Assembly (NCBI RefSeq): GCF_910592395.1
Contig: NC_088310.1
Coordinates: forward strand, 25,189,491 to 25,253,490
Length of the DNA: 64,000 nt
Origin: Lineus longissimus
Taxonomy: Eukaryota > Nemertea > Pilidiophora > Heteronemertea > Lineidae
Direction of reading: 5' to 3'
Part shown: positions 27,101 to 38,444 of the stretch, in pieces
Numbering within the stretch: the first letter of the stretch is position 1
How the letters are laid out: each line of letters begins with the position of its first letter
The notes under the pieces: model-generated
The model's input: the letters and a program-made list of their open reading frames with translations, nothing else
What the model was told of the DNA's origin: nothing
Database searches by the model: none
Translations under genes and position numbers: made by a program

Positions 27101-27103
27101 TAG

Positions 27104-27134
<31 letters not shown>

Positions 27135-27300
27135 AATCAAAAGGCCCGGAGGGCAAAGGTACACATGGTACAATAGAAATACAATGATTTTGATTGAAAG
27201 TACATAAGACATACAAAGGATACATGACAAAAGTAACAATATAAAGTCTACTACCGGGGTCAAACCTGGAGTAGATACTAGTAGGTGGGAGAGAGGAGGT
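27101..27300 (-). mobile_element. 3' end of a 5'-truncated non-LTR retrotransposon
   Basis: Read on the minus strand, the segment ends in about seven CTAAA units (27101-27134), preceded by GCCCTCCGGGCCTTTTG and AATAAA. This is the 3' terminus typical of CR1/L2-type LINEs in invertebrates. The left limit on the element side (about 27300) is uncertain, and no reverse-transcriptase sequence is present. Confidence 0.55.
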
Positions 27301-28599
27301 CCTTATTTTATGCGATCAGAAAAGGCCTATAGGCCTACTCTCGTCTTGTATACCTGGCCAGGAGGATAATTACCCTGCTAGCCACCATTGTAGTATTACA
27401 CTGTACTGATCTCTAATATTGATTTTGACCATGCAGTGTTACGCGAGCTGAGCTGCCGCAGGATCCTTTGTTTTCAGTTTAAACAAAATTCGTTACTCTT
27501 GCAGGGTTGGTCGAGACTATTGGATGAACTTGCGCCCATCATCGGGTCGACCAGAAAACCCCCGATTACAAGAACTGCAAGGAACATTAACTCCAAAACC
27601 AGTTGTCCACACAAATCCATTGAATCAGTGAGAACGATGCTGATGTGTCCCTATGCTGAGAAGTTGGCAATAATCAGTGCAAAGGTTTCGTTGAACAATA
27701 AATACCAGTGAGAACTGCACCTAAGAATACCATTTCCATCTTTCAGAGTCGAATTTATTCATAAGTTCAAAATTCTGGAAAAAAATTCAAAGTCTAAAAA
27801 TGATGATGTCTCTTCATTTTGAGCAGAAAAAAATCAAATTAAAAAAATATTTGTTCTTGAAAATTTTTTCTCAACATCGATACTTGGTGGTGGTTTCTAT
27901 CTCGTAGCTTCTTATCATATTCTCAACAGTCAATAATAAATCATACACGATTGGGGATCTTCGACCTCGACAACTCACGCAATGTCGGTGGCGTTTTATC
28001 CGCCAATGACATAGGAGTCATGTGACTAAATACTACACGTGCTTCTTGATTTCCCGCCATAACATCGACTCGGATCGTTGACGATCTAGCCTCTCCTGTC
28101 TTTGGTCCGTCTGTCATACACCCGCCTTCTCACGTGGTCCCTCTGCAACGGTTTGACCGTCCAGTGTGTATATTGCGCTGCTTGTAACATGGATTAAAAA
28201 GCCTTCTTGTTATATGTAGTTCGAGTGAGCTTGACATTGATGATCACCATTGACGACGCTTGGAGAATGCCGTAGCACTTTCATTCCTTCCGAAGCGGCC
28301 GATAAGCTGACATCGAACGGCGGAACCCCAGCGGCAAATCGAAGAACTAGAACCAATGTTGTATATTGTGTTCCTTTAAAGCGTCTCGGAAGGTCTTATT
28401 GAGGGGGGGGGGGTTAAAATGCTCCAGCATGATGCCTGCGCAGAAATCCCCCTACAACAGTACAAGCAGCCTAAAAGCAACTTTGGGGACCAGAGTGGGC
28501 CAGGAAGAATTTCCTAGCTCAGTGTAAAGAGTCGCAGAACCCAAAGAGCAGCAACCCAAGGAAGCGAAGCTGTTTAGGGAAAATAGGACCCAAATCTCT

Positions 28600-28892
28600 T
28601 CAAGCAGTGAGACACCACTTCGGGGGAACAAGTGTGATGGTCCAAGATAAAGTTATTTCTAAAGCTATTTCCATGACTTGAGTCATTCTAAATGTACTGT
28701 CAAGGATGCTGGTCCCAGGAGCAGAACTAGATATGTGCATGTTGATATGATGCCACCCGTTGTTCTCTGTGAACTGTTTGATGACTGACACCTTTCTGAT
28801 AGGTGAGAGAAGTGTGACCAATCTTTTGATCTTCTTCGATGAGATAAACGGGTCGAATTTGATTGGTTCAAAAGTTTCTAATAGTAAACCTG
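28600..28892 (-). pseudogene. Orphan open segment, possible exon or gene relic
   Basis: After a good acceptor (CCCCCACAG, ending at about 28893), the minus strand stays open for about 97 codons with protein-like composition (ETFEPIKFDPFISSKKIKRL; TLLSPIRKVSVIKQFTENNG) and then stops. I do not recognise the family. No matching upstream exon is clear; a second minus-strand frame at 28868-29167 has a hydrophobic segment (SVYFVILVVLPLSVYPL). It could be a terminal exon, a decayed copy or chance. Confidence 0.25.
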
Positions 28893-29186
28893 TGGGGGAA
28901 AATTTTTTCCGCCGACCGGCCCTCGTTCCTCAAGGGATAAACTGATAGAGGAAGGACAACCAGGATGACGAAATAGACTGAATAGGAGTCTAATTTCCAC
29001 TTTCTGACATCGCCACTGACCTTCCGGGGGCCAAAAATGAATACGTTTAATAAAGCCTGTGTTTGTAACTGTATCAAATCAACTGAAAATGGTAGCCATC
29101 GAAACCTTAACTGTTTATTCTTAAAATTGCGCAAAACTGATTTTGTCTTCGGCGCAATAACGAGCAACAGCCGGGGTGGTGAATGG

Positions 29187-30950
29187 ATGGAAGCCAGAGT
29201 TTACCTTTCACGACAATTCAAAATGGTGGTATCATTGCTGAAATTTACCCGTTTTTCGGGTGCAATAAAAGTCATTGAAAATGTGGCTAAACTACATAAT
29301 TTTGATGGCAAACTCGGTTTAGTAAAATGTACAAGTTCTAACCTTTCTAATAAGGTCTCCTTTAGCACATCTAATCGCTGCAATTTGAAAGAAAGTGAGT
29401 AGGAATGAATGTCTTTTTTATCACTGAGAGACATCACAAATTCACATGGATAGTCATGGGATAAGATGGACACACACTAGCACAGTTACACTTTACAGTA
29501 TAGTACTGTGGACATGTACATGACAGTACAGTAGATTACACACATGGAACACACTACTTCATATACGTACGTGCACAGTGCCATGGCATGCTGTAGATTT
29601 GCCACTGCCAGGCTAGCACTGCCACTGTCACTGACTGTGGTAGTGGTACGTGGTAGTGGTACGTGGTAGTGCATGCTCTTGAGCTTGTCCTGAATGTGAA
29701 AAGTTAAAAATAAGTTTAGAAAACAATTAACATTCCTGGTTTCATAACAACTTTTCTTGATCCATTCTAATTGTCCCAACAAGTGAGGTATTTCCATGTT
29801 GATTTCAGTTGTAAAGAAAGAACAAAGTGGTGTCACAGTGGTAAGTATTGTTGTGTAACACTAAAAATGGTTCCATGCACATATGATGTAATTGATTATT
29901 CCTTAATATAAAGTAGAAGTCATTGCCAATTTCAGTATTTTTTGTTCATTAATTATGTGATTGTTTGTCTTTGCTTTCTTACTTGGCATCCTTCATGGAA
30001 CTTTCGGTCTTTCTCTGCCTTTGGCTGCCTCATCCCAAGTAAAGCCTATCTCACTCAACTCAGCTAATAATGTGTTTTTTCCATTCACCCATCAATCCAT
30101 CTCATAGGTTGAAGGAAGATATGTTGGCTCTCCTAGATCTGATTATGTAGCACCACACTTAAAAAGTGAAGAACACCAAGGAGCCTGTCCACTGTGTCGT
30201 CTCAACCTCAATGTAGATTACACGGTAAGTCAAGGGAGGTAACTATGTGACAAGTAGCAATGATATACAATTTGACTATTCTTCATGATTGATCTTTTTA
30301 GGGTCATTCACTTACAATTTGTGCCTCTACAATTATGGGCGCCAGTTGTGTTTATCGACCTGGTGACTCCATTGACGGCCAGGGAAACGGATCACTAACC
30401 TGTCTTGGCTTCTCTTTCAGGATGTTCTTATCCTCAGCCAGTTTTTGGATCCAAGTGGAGAAGTGCTTCCACGGGAGATAACTGGACTGTGTCGCAAGCA
30501 ACATGGCAAAGTGGAGTTTTTAGTCGAAAGATCAAAAAGAGCTGGTGAGTCTTACTTTATTCTCATAAGCTGTGTTTAACCAAGGGTCTGTTTGTGAATT
30601 TGTTTACTGCTGGAAAAGCTGGTGTGCTCCTTACAGGTCAAGGTGCCAGGGTTAATGATATGCACTTCACACTGACCTGTGTAGCCAAGCTGTTTCTTAT
30701 TACTTCCGGTGTTCCCACGGAGGTAAAACCATAATAATTTAAACTAGTATTAATTCCAATCCCACTGAAGACAACTCAGACTGACTACATGTAATTATCT
30801 GGTATATTAACTGTTTCAGGTCTCATGTCAAACTACCCAACACCACCACTTGCCAACCCAAAATGGACACCAAGACCTTACCTTGATAGGAAGTATAAGG
30901 TGTTTTACAAGAAAAGAAGACCACAAAGGATTCCAGTCTACCAAGATTGA
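29187..30950 (+). CDS. MRPS18A: Mitochondrial ribosomal protein S18A (mL66)
   Basis: This is a component of the mitochondrial ribosome, one of three S18 paralogues in animals. Exons 29187-29394, 29809-29840, 30108-30224, 30421-30544 and 30820-30950 join with consistent phase to about 203 residues. KEIVKKEQSGVTVVEGRYVG, then ACPLCRLNL with a CxxC zinc motif, then DVLILSQFLDPSGEVLPREI and TGLCRKQHGK align throughout with human MRPS18A. The N-terminus is basic and hydrophobic, fitting a mitochondrial presequence; ATG 29223 in the same frame is an alternative start. The 32-bp second exon is unusually small but needed for the phase and the similarity. It is followed by AATAAA and then a minisatellite, and converges with RSPH9. 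Confidence 0.9.
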
Positions 30951-30979
30951 TGTGTATAATGTATATACTGTGATGGAAA

Positions 30980-30985
30980 AATAAA
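30980..30985 (+). terminator. Polyadenylation signal AATAAA, MRPS18A
   Basis: A canonical hexamer lies 30 bp past the MRPS18A stop codon, giving a very short 3' UTR that ends before the minisatellite. Confidence 0.7.
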
Positions 30986-31054
30986 GTTGTAATGAGAGAA
31001 AATTAGTTATGCTTTTGTATTCCAGTTACAATGTATAGAGCCTGTGCCAACACC

Positions 31055-32030
31055 TGTTTGAGTTGTCTCCTGGTCCAATTTACCACACCTTGCGCCTCTT
31101 ATATTTGAGTTGTCTTCAAGTCAAATTGTGATGGACCACCCCTGGAGCATCTCATGTTTGAGTTGTCTCATTGTTCAATTGACCAGGCCTGGAGCCTCTC
31201 CTATTTGAGTTGTCTCCTGTCCAATTGACCACCCCTGGAGCCTCTCGTATTTGAGTTGTCTCCAGTCCAATTGACCAGCCCTGGAGCCCTTGTATTCGAG
31301 TTGTCTCCAGTCCAATTGACCAGCCCTGGAGCCCTTGTATTCGAGTTGTCTCCAGTCCAATTGACCAGCCCTGGAGCCTCTCGTATTTGAGTTGTCTCCA
31401 GTCCAATTGACCAGCCCTGGAGCCCTTGTATTCGAGTTGTCTCCAGTCCAATTGACCAGCCCTGGAGCCCTTGTATTCGAGTTGTCTCCAGTCCAATTGA
31501 CCAGCCCTGGAGCCCTTGTATTCGAGTTGTCTCCAGTCCAATTGACCAGCCCTGGAGCCTCTCGTATTTGAGTTGTCTCCAGTCCAATTGACCAGCCCTG
31601 GAGCCCTTGTATTCGAGTTGTCTCCAGTCCAATTGACCAGCCCTGGAGCCTCTCCTATTTGAGTTGTCTCCAGTCCAATTGACCAGCCCTGGAGCCCTTG
31701 TATTCGAGTTGTCTCCAGTCCAATTGACCAGCCCTGGAGCCTCTCGTATTTGAGTTGTCTCCAGTCCAATTGACCAGCCCTGGAGCCCTTGTATTCGAGT
31801 TGTCTCCAGTCCAATTGACCACCCCTGTAGCCTCTCCTATTTGAGTTGTCTCCAGTCCAATTGACCAGCCCTGGAGCCTCTCGTATTTGAGTTGTCTCCA
31901 GTCCAATTGACCAGCCCTGGAGCCTCTCCTATTTGAGTTGTCTCCAGTCCAATTGACCACCCCTGTAGCCTCTCCTATTTGAGTTGTCTCCAGTCCAATT
32001 GACCAGCCCTGAAGCCTCTTGTATTTGGGC
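31055..32030. repeat. Minisatellite, 45/46-bp unit, about 21 copies
   Basis: The unit begins GAGTTGTCTCCAGTCCAATT and carries a GACCAGCCCTGGAGCC core. Two main variants differ in the last ten bases (CTTGTATTC, 45 bp; TCTCGTATTT, 46 bp). Copies in the centre are nearly identical, and the edge copies are diverged. The 45-bp form stays in frame on the minus strand, so long open frames with a 15-residue repeat arise by chance. Confidence 0.97.
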
Positions 32031-32790
32031 CTCCAAGTTGTCATTGCCAGATGGTTTGCTGAGGAAACTCTTCTAGAATAACTAAGGAGGACTCTTAATT
32101 GGCGAGACACCAGTAAAATGTCCCATCAGGCAACATTCAAATCAGAAATGATGAAATCAAATTAACATATTATTTAGTAGGATTTTATGTACAAAATAAT
32201 GAAGTTACAGTATAAATAAGTCAATTGCATTCTTTTTTAAAATACCTGTACTTTCCTCTGTCCTCAATGGAGAAGAAAATACAAGTTTATATACACACAA
32301 TGGATAAAATTAAATATTTCTGCAATCAAAAAAGATTTTCGATTTTCGGTGTCATGAAGAAAACATAATCTGTAAACAATTGGATTCATTTCCCGACAGT
32401 TGGATGTTACACAAAGACAGCAGCGTAGTAGAACAAGATCAGCGTTTCACAGCAGATCCCAGCAGACTCAGAACTGCAGTTGAAACGAAATACCCTAGTT
32501 TACTGGCCTCTGCAGTAATTTTTGCTAGATTTTGTCAATACTAACTCCTTCCTAAGTTATAAATCTCAGATGGACTGTGTGGATGGTGCACTTGGGCAGC
32601 TAACTACAGATGAGTTTTACTGGCACTGCATCATCCAATGCTTACCTTGGATGAGGCATGTAATCCACAAGCAAAACAAAGATATTTCCCTTGCGCTTCT
32701 CCTTACTTGGTCTTGTTGATACTTAGAGCAAGAAATAAGAATTTTCACCACAATTTTAATTTAGAGATGATTTCATAAAAAATGTCACTT
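32031..32790. other. Spacer between the minisatellite and the RSPH9 3' end
   Basis: A/T-rich sequence without an exon that can be supported. It probably includes downstream flank of the RSPH9 polyadenylation site. Confidence 0.4.
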
Positions 32791-32796
32791 TTTATT
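32791..32796 (-). terminator. Polyadenylation signal, RSPH9
   Basis: TTTATT on the plus strand reads AATAAA on the minus strand, 65 bp past the RSPH9 stop codon. Confidence 0.6.
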
Positions 32797-32860
32797 TTGA
32801 CATCTGCTTTTCAAATATTTCCATACCAATGTCAATTCTTATTGTTTATCAGTCTTTTGT

Positions 32861-34790
32861 CTATAACATAAACGGCAGATCTTTATTCTTCTCTCCATAG
32901 CCTACGTAGATGGAGCCAAATTCTCTGGTTCCTGGCACATGGTAGAAGATGTACCCTTGCCACAACAGACTCCTAAGTGTCACCAGTCCACTGCCTCTCT
33001 CAAATTGTAGACTCCACGATCCTGAAAAATGAAATCATGTTATGGTTAGAAATGATTATTGAACTGCAATGGCTATGCACCTACAGATAACCTTTCCCTG
33101 CCCAAAGGCTGTTGCAGCAACTTTAACTCGCTCCCCACAATCCATTGACAGTTAAAGTCCACCCTGCCCAAGATGAGTTCAACTACATGTCTTCAGGTGA
33201 AACAATTTCAAGATAGCAGATATACACCTTTTGGTACATCCTCCTCTACGGGGTCCATGAAGTCAATGGCTTTGTCAAGGTCAGCTCTCTGCAGCAGTGA
33301 CTTTTGTGGCAGGTTGATCGGTTCACGGAAATGGAAATAAGAAGAGAACTTTGCAGCATCGGCAACATTTAAACCTGAAAGAGAGTTAAGAATTTTAGAT
33401 TATGCTTTAAAGTTTGCCACAATTTGGTCTTTAAATGTAACCTGGATTTTGTTGAGTTTCCTGTTCAGAAAGATCATTGTCTTTGTTTTTAGTTTGGTTA
33501 GATTCTATGTTGCATTTGGCAACTGCAAACAATAGAGGTCCTTTAACAAAGTAAATTTGGTTTCTTGTAGTCCTACATGACAGCAGGAGTGTCCTTATCA
33601 TGAGTGCAGTTACTCTCTGAGGTCTTGCAAGTTGCATAATGGTATTCTGGACATTTTATCTTACCTTCAAAACTTCTGTTGTTAAAAATTTCCCCAACTG
33701 GAGTTTTGGTGTAAGCTGCTCTGGGCACAATGTATACATCTTCCATAATCTCAGCTATCATGGCAGCTAGTCTGTCTTCTTCTTTCACTGTTATCTAAAA
33801 GAGTAACAAACTCAATTTTAGCACTCCAAGATTCTCTGAAGCTATACTGCTGCAGAATGATGCAAAATATATGTTGATACTAACAATGTCAATATGAGTA
33901 TAGAGGAAGTTGTGTGGCATCGTCGTCCGTATGTGGATGTTCATTAACAATATTAGGCCAGGTAAACATAAAGATGTATTGCCCAACAAGAATCCTGGCT
34001 TTGCAATCAGTTCTCATGTCAAGAAACAAATGCTTTTCTCCTTTGCAAGTGCTTTTCCCTTTGTAAATAAATGACTTTAATTGAGTTATTTTACACAATT
34101 TTTGTTTGTCAGTCAAAATATCTGAAGAAGGCACTTTGATTCTGAATCTGTCTCCAACCCTGGCACTGGAAACTGGACAATGAGATGCTCCTCATCATTC
34201 AGTGGAAACTACCTACCGTTTCCTCCTCCTCCACAATCTCATCACCTTCTCCAGGAATCTTCTTGATCTCTGTGTGTTCATACTCAAATGATGGGTCACC
34301 AGTGAATCGACCTTTGACTAATCTTGCTTGCTCCTTCATTGCCTCTGTGGCTGGTGGGAGAAGACCCCAGCGGACACCATCCTTGCTGTTGAATAAAAAG
34401 AAACAGAAACATGGGGTCAAACCTAAAACTAAGGTGAGAACATATCAAAAAGGATGAGATCAGAATCCAAAAGTGTATCAACCAAAACACTTTATAATGT
34501 AATGTTTCTTTATGATACCCATTCGCTGGAGTTCATTCACTAAAATGTCAATACTATACTAACCTGTAGAAAGTTTTTCTCTCTGCCATTTCATCTTTTC
34601 CTACACCTTGGGCAACAAAGTACTCATCTTTGATGCCCAAAATTTTCCCCCAGAAAAAGACTCTCTCAAACTTGTTTTCACTTTTTAGAATCACCAAAGA
34701 ATTCTGTAAAGCCGCCTTTTGCTCAGGGTTCAGAACAATACCACTTGTGCCAACATAATCTACAGCTAAATGAAGGCTACGGGAATCCAT
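32861..34790 (-). CDS. RSPH9: Radial spoke head protein 9 homologue
   Basis: This is a component of the radial spoke head of motile 9+2 cilia; loss in human causes primary ciliary dyskinesia. Five exons (34564-34790, 34217-34385, 33665-33794, 33228-33374, 32861-33021) join with consistent phase to 277 residues; human RSPH9 has 276. Conserved blocks include RVFFWGKILGIKDEYFVAQG, RWGLLPPATEAM, KGRFTGDPSFEYEHTEIKK, SSYFHFREPINL, DLDKAIDFMDPVEEDVPKG and the C-terminus YVGYGEKNKDLPFML. The start codon and stop match the human ends exactly. It is head-to-head with NUDT22 and converges with MRPS18A. Confidence 0.96.
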
Positions 34791-35098
34791 TTTTGCGTGT
34801 TTAGAAAGAAATTCGGGATAGGAAAATGAGACTTTTTGAGTGTTTGACTGAACAGCAACAAATGCAATGCTTTCCTGTACAAATTGTTATCATCGTTGTC
34901 ATGGTCCCCAATGCGTGCGCATAAAAATTACCCACAGTCCATTGTGTTTTCGGGCTTCCTGATACGTCACTTCCTGTTTATTTTTGTAGCAGACCATGTA
35001 TTTTCACCAGTTTTGGTGTCACTTTTTGCCCATTTATTGCCAATTTATGGTATTGTTCTTCAATCTATTTCTATTTATACGAAACCTAACATTGCATA
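34791..35098. promoter_or_regulatory. Shared promoter region of RSPH9 and NUDT22
   Basis: Only 308 bp separate the two divergent start codons, so both promoters must lie in it. No TATA box is well placed for either gene. Confidence 0.6.
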
Positions 35099-36820
35099 AT
35101 GGATCCTGACATTGAAATAATGATCTTCACTCCCCATTCAAAGCCAATTTCACGAAATAATACCTCTGTCGAAACGTCCAAAGAGTTCAACAGGATACTG
35201 TTGACATCTGACATGGAAAAAGTAGTGCAAATGTACTGGCAAGAAAGAATCCAAGCCAATCCTAGACTTTTCAATGGGACCAAGTTCAGATTACATAGTG
35301 TATTGCATTCAAAAGAGGCAGTTACCTTGAATTTAGGAATCACCTGTTACAAAGACTATCTTGGTACGAACTGGGGACCTAACGCAAAAGTATTGCTGAA
35401 ACAAGGTGTTGAACTTCACAACAATTCTCAAAGCTTTATGTCGGATGCTTTGGGCGTTGGCTCTCTTGTGGTTACTGCTGACAGTTATGTGATACTGCTA
35501 CGGAGGAGTCTGGACCTTGCTGAGGCATCTGGTCTTTGGGATGTCCCAGGAGGTCATGCTGAACCTGAGGTATGCTCAGCACCCACTGCATTGACTGAGT
35601 TACAACACTGATTTTTTTGACTGACCAAAAATATCTTGTCTATGTCTAAGCAATTCTTTATTCCTCCTTATATCATATAACAGTGGTCCTACATAGCAAT
35701 TGTTACCTATTTTTATTTAATTCTTGCTTATACCATTTGCCAAAAGCAAACATTTAACTTTTACAGATTTTTTAGCGTTCCCGAATTAAAAGTAACACTC
35801 ACAGATATCAGTATTAAATTCAGAATCCATACACCTCAATTTCAAAAGTGCAAAGTTTTCTTCTTCTTGGAGATATAAGATGATAGAATTCTTTAACCTA
35901 CACGTTGTGTAATTTAGATTACAATGGTTGCAGGCCTTTTTCAGATGCTTGTTGGCAAGCGAGCAGCTTGTGATATTGAACCTGAGAGCTTGAATCCCTC
36001 TGCTGTGGTGGATGAAATATTCGACTCTGTGCTTAGGGAAATCAGAGATGAAGTCAACATTCCTATTGAGAAACTGTCGGATCCGTCCATCATGGGGATA
36101 GCAAGGAACACACAGAGTGCTGGAAGACCAAGCATGGAGTTCATGGTCCGGTAGGTTGGGAACATCTACATCTGCTACAACTAAAGATCACATGATAATG
36201 GCTTACTAAGTCTCAAGCCATAATGGCTAGGCTTTTGACCTATTTAGTCTCAAGCTGTATTGTCTTAACTATCAAGTCTCAAGCTATAACAGCTTGACTA
36301 TTCTTCATGTTGTCAGTTCGTTACATATTATAGCCTTTCTGATTTCCGTCTAGCTTAAAACCCCTCTCCAATTTGGTGTCTTTCATAAAAACATCTCCCT
36401 GAAAGTGAAGGATAGTACAGGAAAACACCATGTCAACTCTACTTCCTACTAAGATAGTTTAGGTCAGGAATTAGGCCTACAATTTTAGCCAGATAGAATT
36501 AAGTAAGCTTGTTTTTCTAAGTGGAACACTGAATGTGTGCAAATGGAATTCATGAAATTGTAGAGAGGATTTTCCAATGTAACACCTCAACAATTTGACC
36601 AAGGTAATCAACAGGTCTGTCTTATTTCAGGTGTAATTTGACTTCATCTGAGATCATCCAACTTTATAGCAAAGGGGATCATAAAGAGGCTGATGAATCT
36701 ACTTCCATTAAGATGCTGTCACTAGGAGATGTGAAGACACTTCAGGATGCAACTATTTGGAAGGAACTGGCTCCATCTGCTAAGGGATGCATTTACTTGT
36801 ACCAGAAAGTATTTTCATAG
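35099..36820 (+). CDS. NUDT22: Nudix hydrolase 22 (UDP-sugar diphosphatase)
   Basis: The family hydrolyses UDP-glucose and UDP-galactose to UMP and sugar 1-phosphate. Exons 35099-35569, 35945-36150 and 36631-36820 join to 288 residues (human about 303). Conserved blocks: MDPDIE start, LFNGTKFRLHS, CYKDYLGTNWGPNAK, DALGVGSLVVTADSYVILLR, DVPGGHAEPE, then the Nudix box remnant REIRDEVNIP, GIARNTQSAGRPSMEFMV and a PSAKGCIYLYQKV end. As in human NUDT22, a long insert separates GGH from the REIRDEV helix. The exon 2 start at 35945 is chosen for its pyrimidine tract and phase; an acceptor at about 35917 would add nine residues. Confidence 0.93.
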
Positions 36821-38444
36821 TCGAAGTGAAGACATTCCTGGGTCAAATCATGAAAGATATGTGGCTTGTGTTTGGAAGCAGCCAACACTGAATCATGTAC
36901 ATGTATATGTTTGTAGCTCAGGTTGTTTGTATGGTACATCTTTCTTAAACAGTGTCAAAATAATTGACAAAATAGTGGTGCACCAGTGTAGTCATCTAAG
37001 CCGTCATGTCAGACTTCTTGTACTTTATCAATGTCTAGCACTTACTTACATGATGTATTATTGTCAGGGTAAAAAGGGAGAGTTTAGGTTATGATCTGTT
37101 CTGTTTTAGTACATTGTATTGAATGGGGACTATTTCTTTCTCTAGGACAAAACTAATTGTCCTTTTGATTTTTATCTTGGGAAGACATTTTTGATAATGA
37201 GAGAACAATGTTATTTTCATGTTCAATATAAATGTATCTACCAGTATTGTAAAGGTTTACAGTTGATATATTCATTTCTTTCTATAGCAATAAATCTACA
37301 TATATTCAATCTGAATCCATGTCTCTCTTTCTCCGTCCATACAATTACATCCCAACACCATCTTTTACGTGTCTGTGTTTATTGTGTTCACTATTTCCAT
37401 GCATATTGGTGTATCCCCTCCCACTTAAAGTATTTGTATCCTTAACAACAAGCTCCCTGATGAACACCCATGTTGCATACTCTTGTCTGCCATTTGCAGG
37501 ATGGTCTCTAACTAGGTTGTGACTTTGTCCACTGAAAAGATATGCATTTTGCCTTTGCACTGGAGCTTTTGCCTTTGCACTGGAGCTTTTGCCTGTACTT
37601 TTATAGTGAAGCTGGAAGTTTCCTTTGAATATAAATATATTCAAATGTCCCCCAGATGTCAAATCATACCACTTCTATCAGGGAGGAGACACTACACCCT
37701 AAAATGAAGGAGGGTAGCTTATTGCCCTGAGACACTCTCAAATAGGAATTGAATTCCGTCAAGGGAGCCCATGCAACCCATTTGAGAACCAATGGAGTTA
37801 ATAAGCCCATGCAACTACCCATTTGGAGAGTCCTTGCAACCAATTGTAGAACCCATCTAACTAGCCCATGTGCTATAGTCCTTGCATGTCAAGATGCTAG
37901 TAAACACTGGTCATTCATGTTCTGGGCTCTAAATTTGCATATTTGCCTTTGACAAATGGCGTCGAACCAATCACAACACGTGTTTCTTAAATGCCGCCTC
38001 CACAATCCGTGGAATTTTCAGCTGGGTTTCAAAACGTGTGTTTATTGACTGATAACTTTGGAAAAACAAAAGTGAAATATTTGAAACTTTGGCGCACCTA
38101 ATATCATTACATAAGACACATTTCACTAAATTTTGGATGCAATCTGAAGCTTCGCTCATAAGTTATGGGCATGTCAACTACCCCATCCTCAAATCGAAAA
38201 CCTGCTCGTGAACACATTTCGCGCGAGCTCGACGAATCGTGACCTCTTTGTCGGCTGGGTTGCATCGTCCACTGAAAAACGCTTTATTTTCCCCCAAAAT
38301 TGACCAATCGCCCCAATATTTTGGCGTATTTCGAAACTTAAAGTGTTCTAGAACCTCTTTATCGCCTCACTGACTCGGTAAGGTGTCGTTCGTGTGGTCT
38401 TTGGCCACTCAGGAATCCTCCTTGTTTTTCCGCCAAAATTCAAG
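36821..38444. other. Intergenic region between NUDT22 and BAZ1A
   Basis: A likely NUDT22 polyadenylation signal AATAAA lies at 37289-37294. A 23-bp direct repeat containing TTTGCCTTTGCACTGGAGCT occurs at about 37548-37593. The BAZ1A promoter should occupy the right end. No exon is supported. Confidence 0.45.
37289..37294 (+). terminator. Polyadenylation signal AATAAA, NUDT22
   Basis: A canonical hexamer lies about 470 bp past the NUDT22 stop codon on the same strand. An earlier non-canonical site is possible. Confidence 0.4.

Larger units (their letters stand above)
26938..29186. other. Intergenic region between BHMT and MRPS18A
   Basis: It contains the tail of a LINE on the minus strand (about 27101-27300), a G11 tract at 28403-28413 and an orphan minus-strand open segment at 28600-28892. 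Nothing else coding is supported. Confidence 0.45.

Noticed and set aside
27436..27711. 91-codon plus-strand frame after BHMT
   Set aside because: BHMT already ends at 26937 and the residues match no part of the family; no independent start context.
31055..32030. CRISPR-like direct repeats
   Set aside because: No spacers of unique sequence between repeats, and the host is an animal genome; it is a minisatellite.
31152..32110. Long minus-strand open frames with a 15-residue repeat (LDWRQLEYKGSRAGQ-like)
   Set aside because: They follow the 45-bp minisatellite period; a 46-bp variant breaks the frame, and flanks show no start, splice or family evidence.
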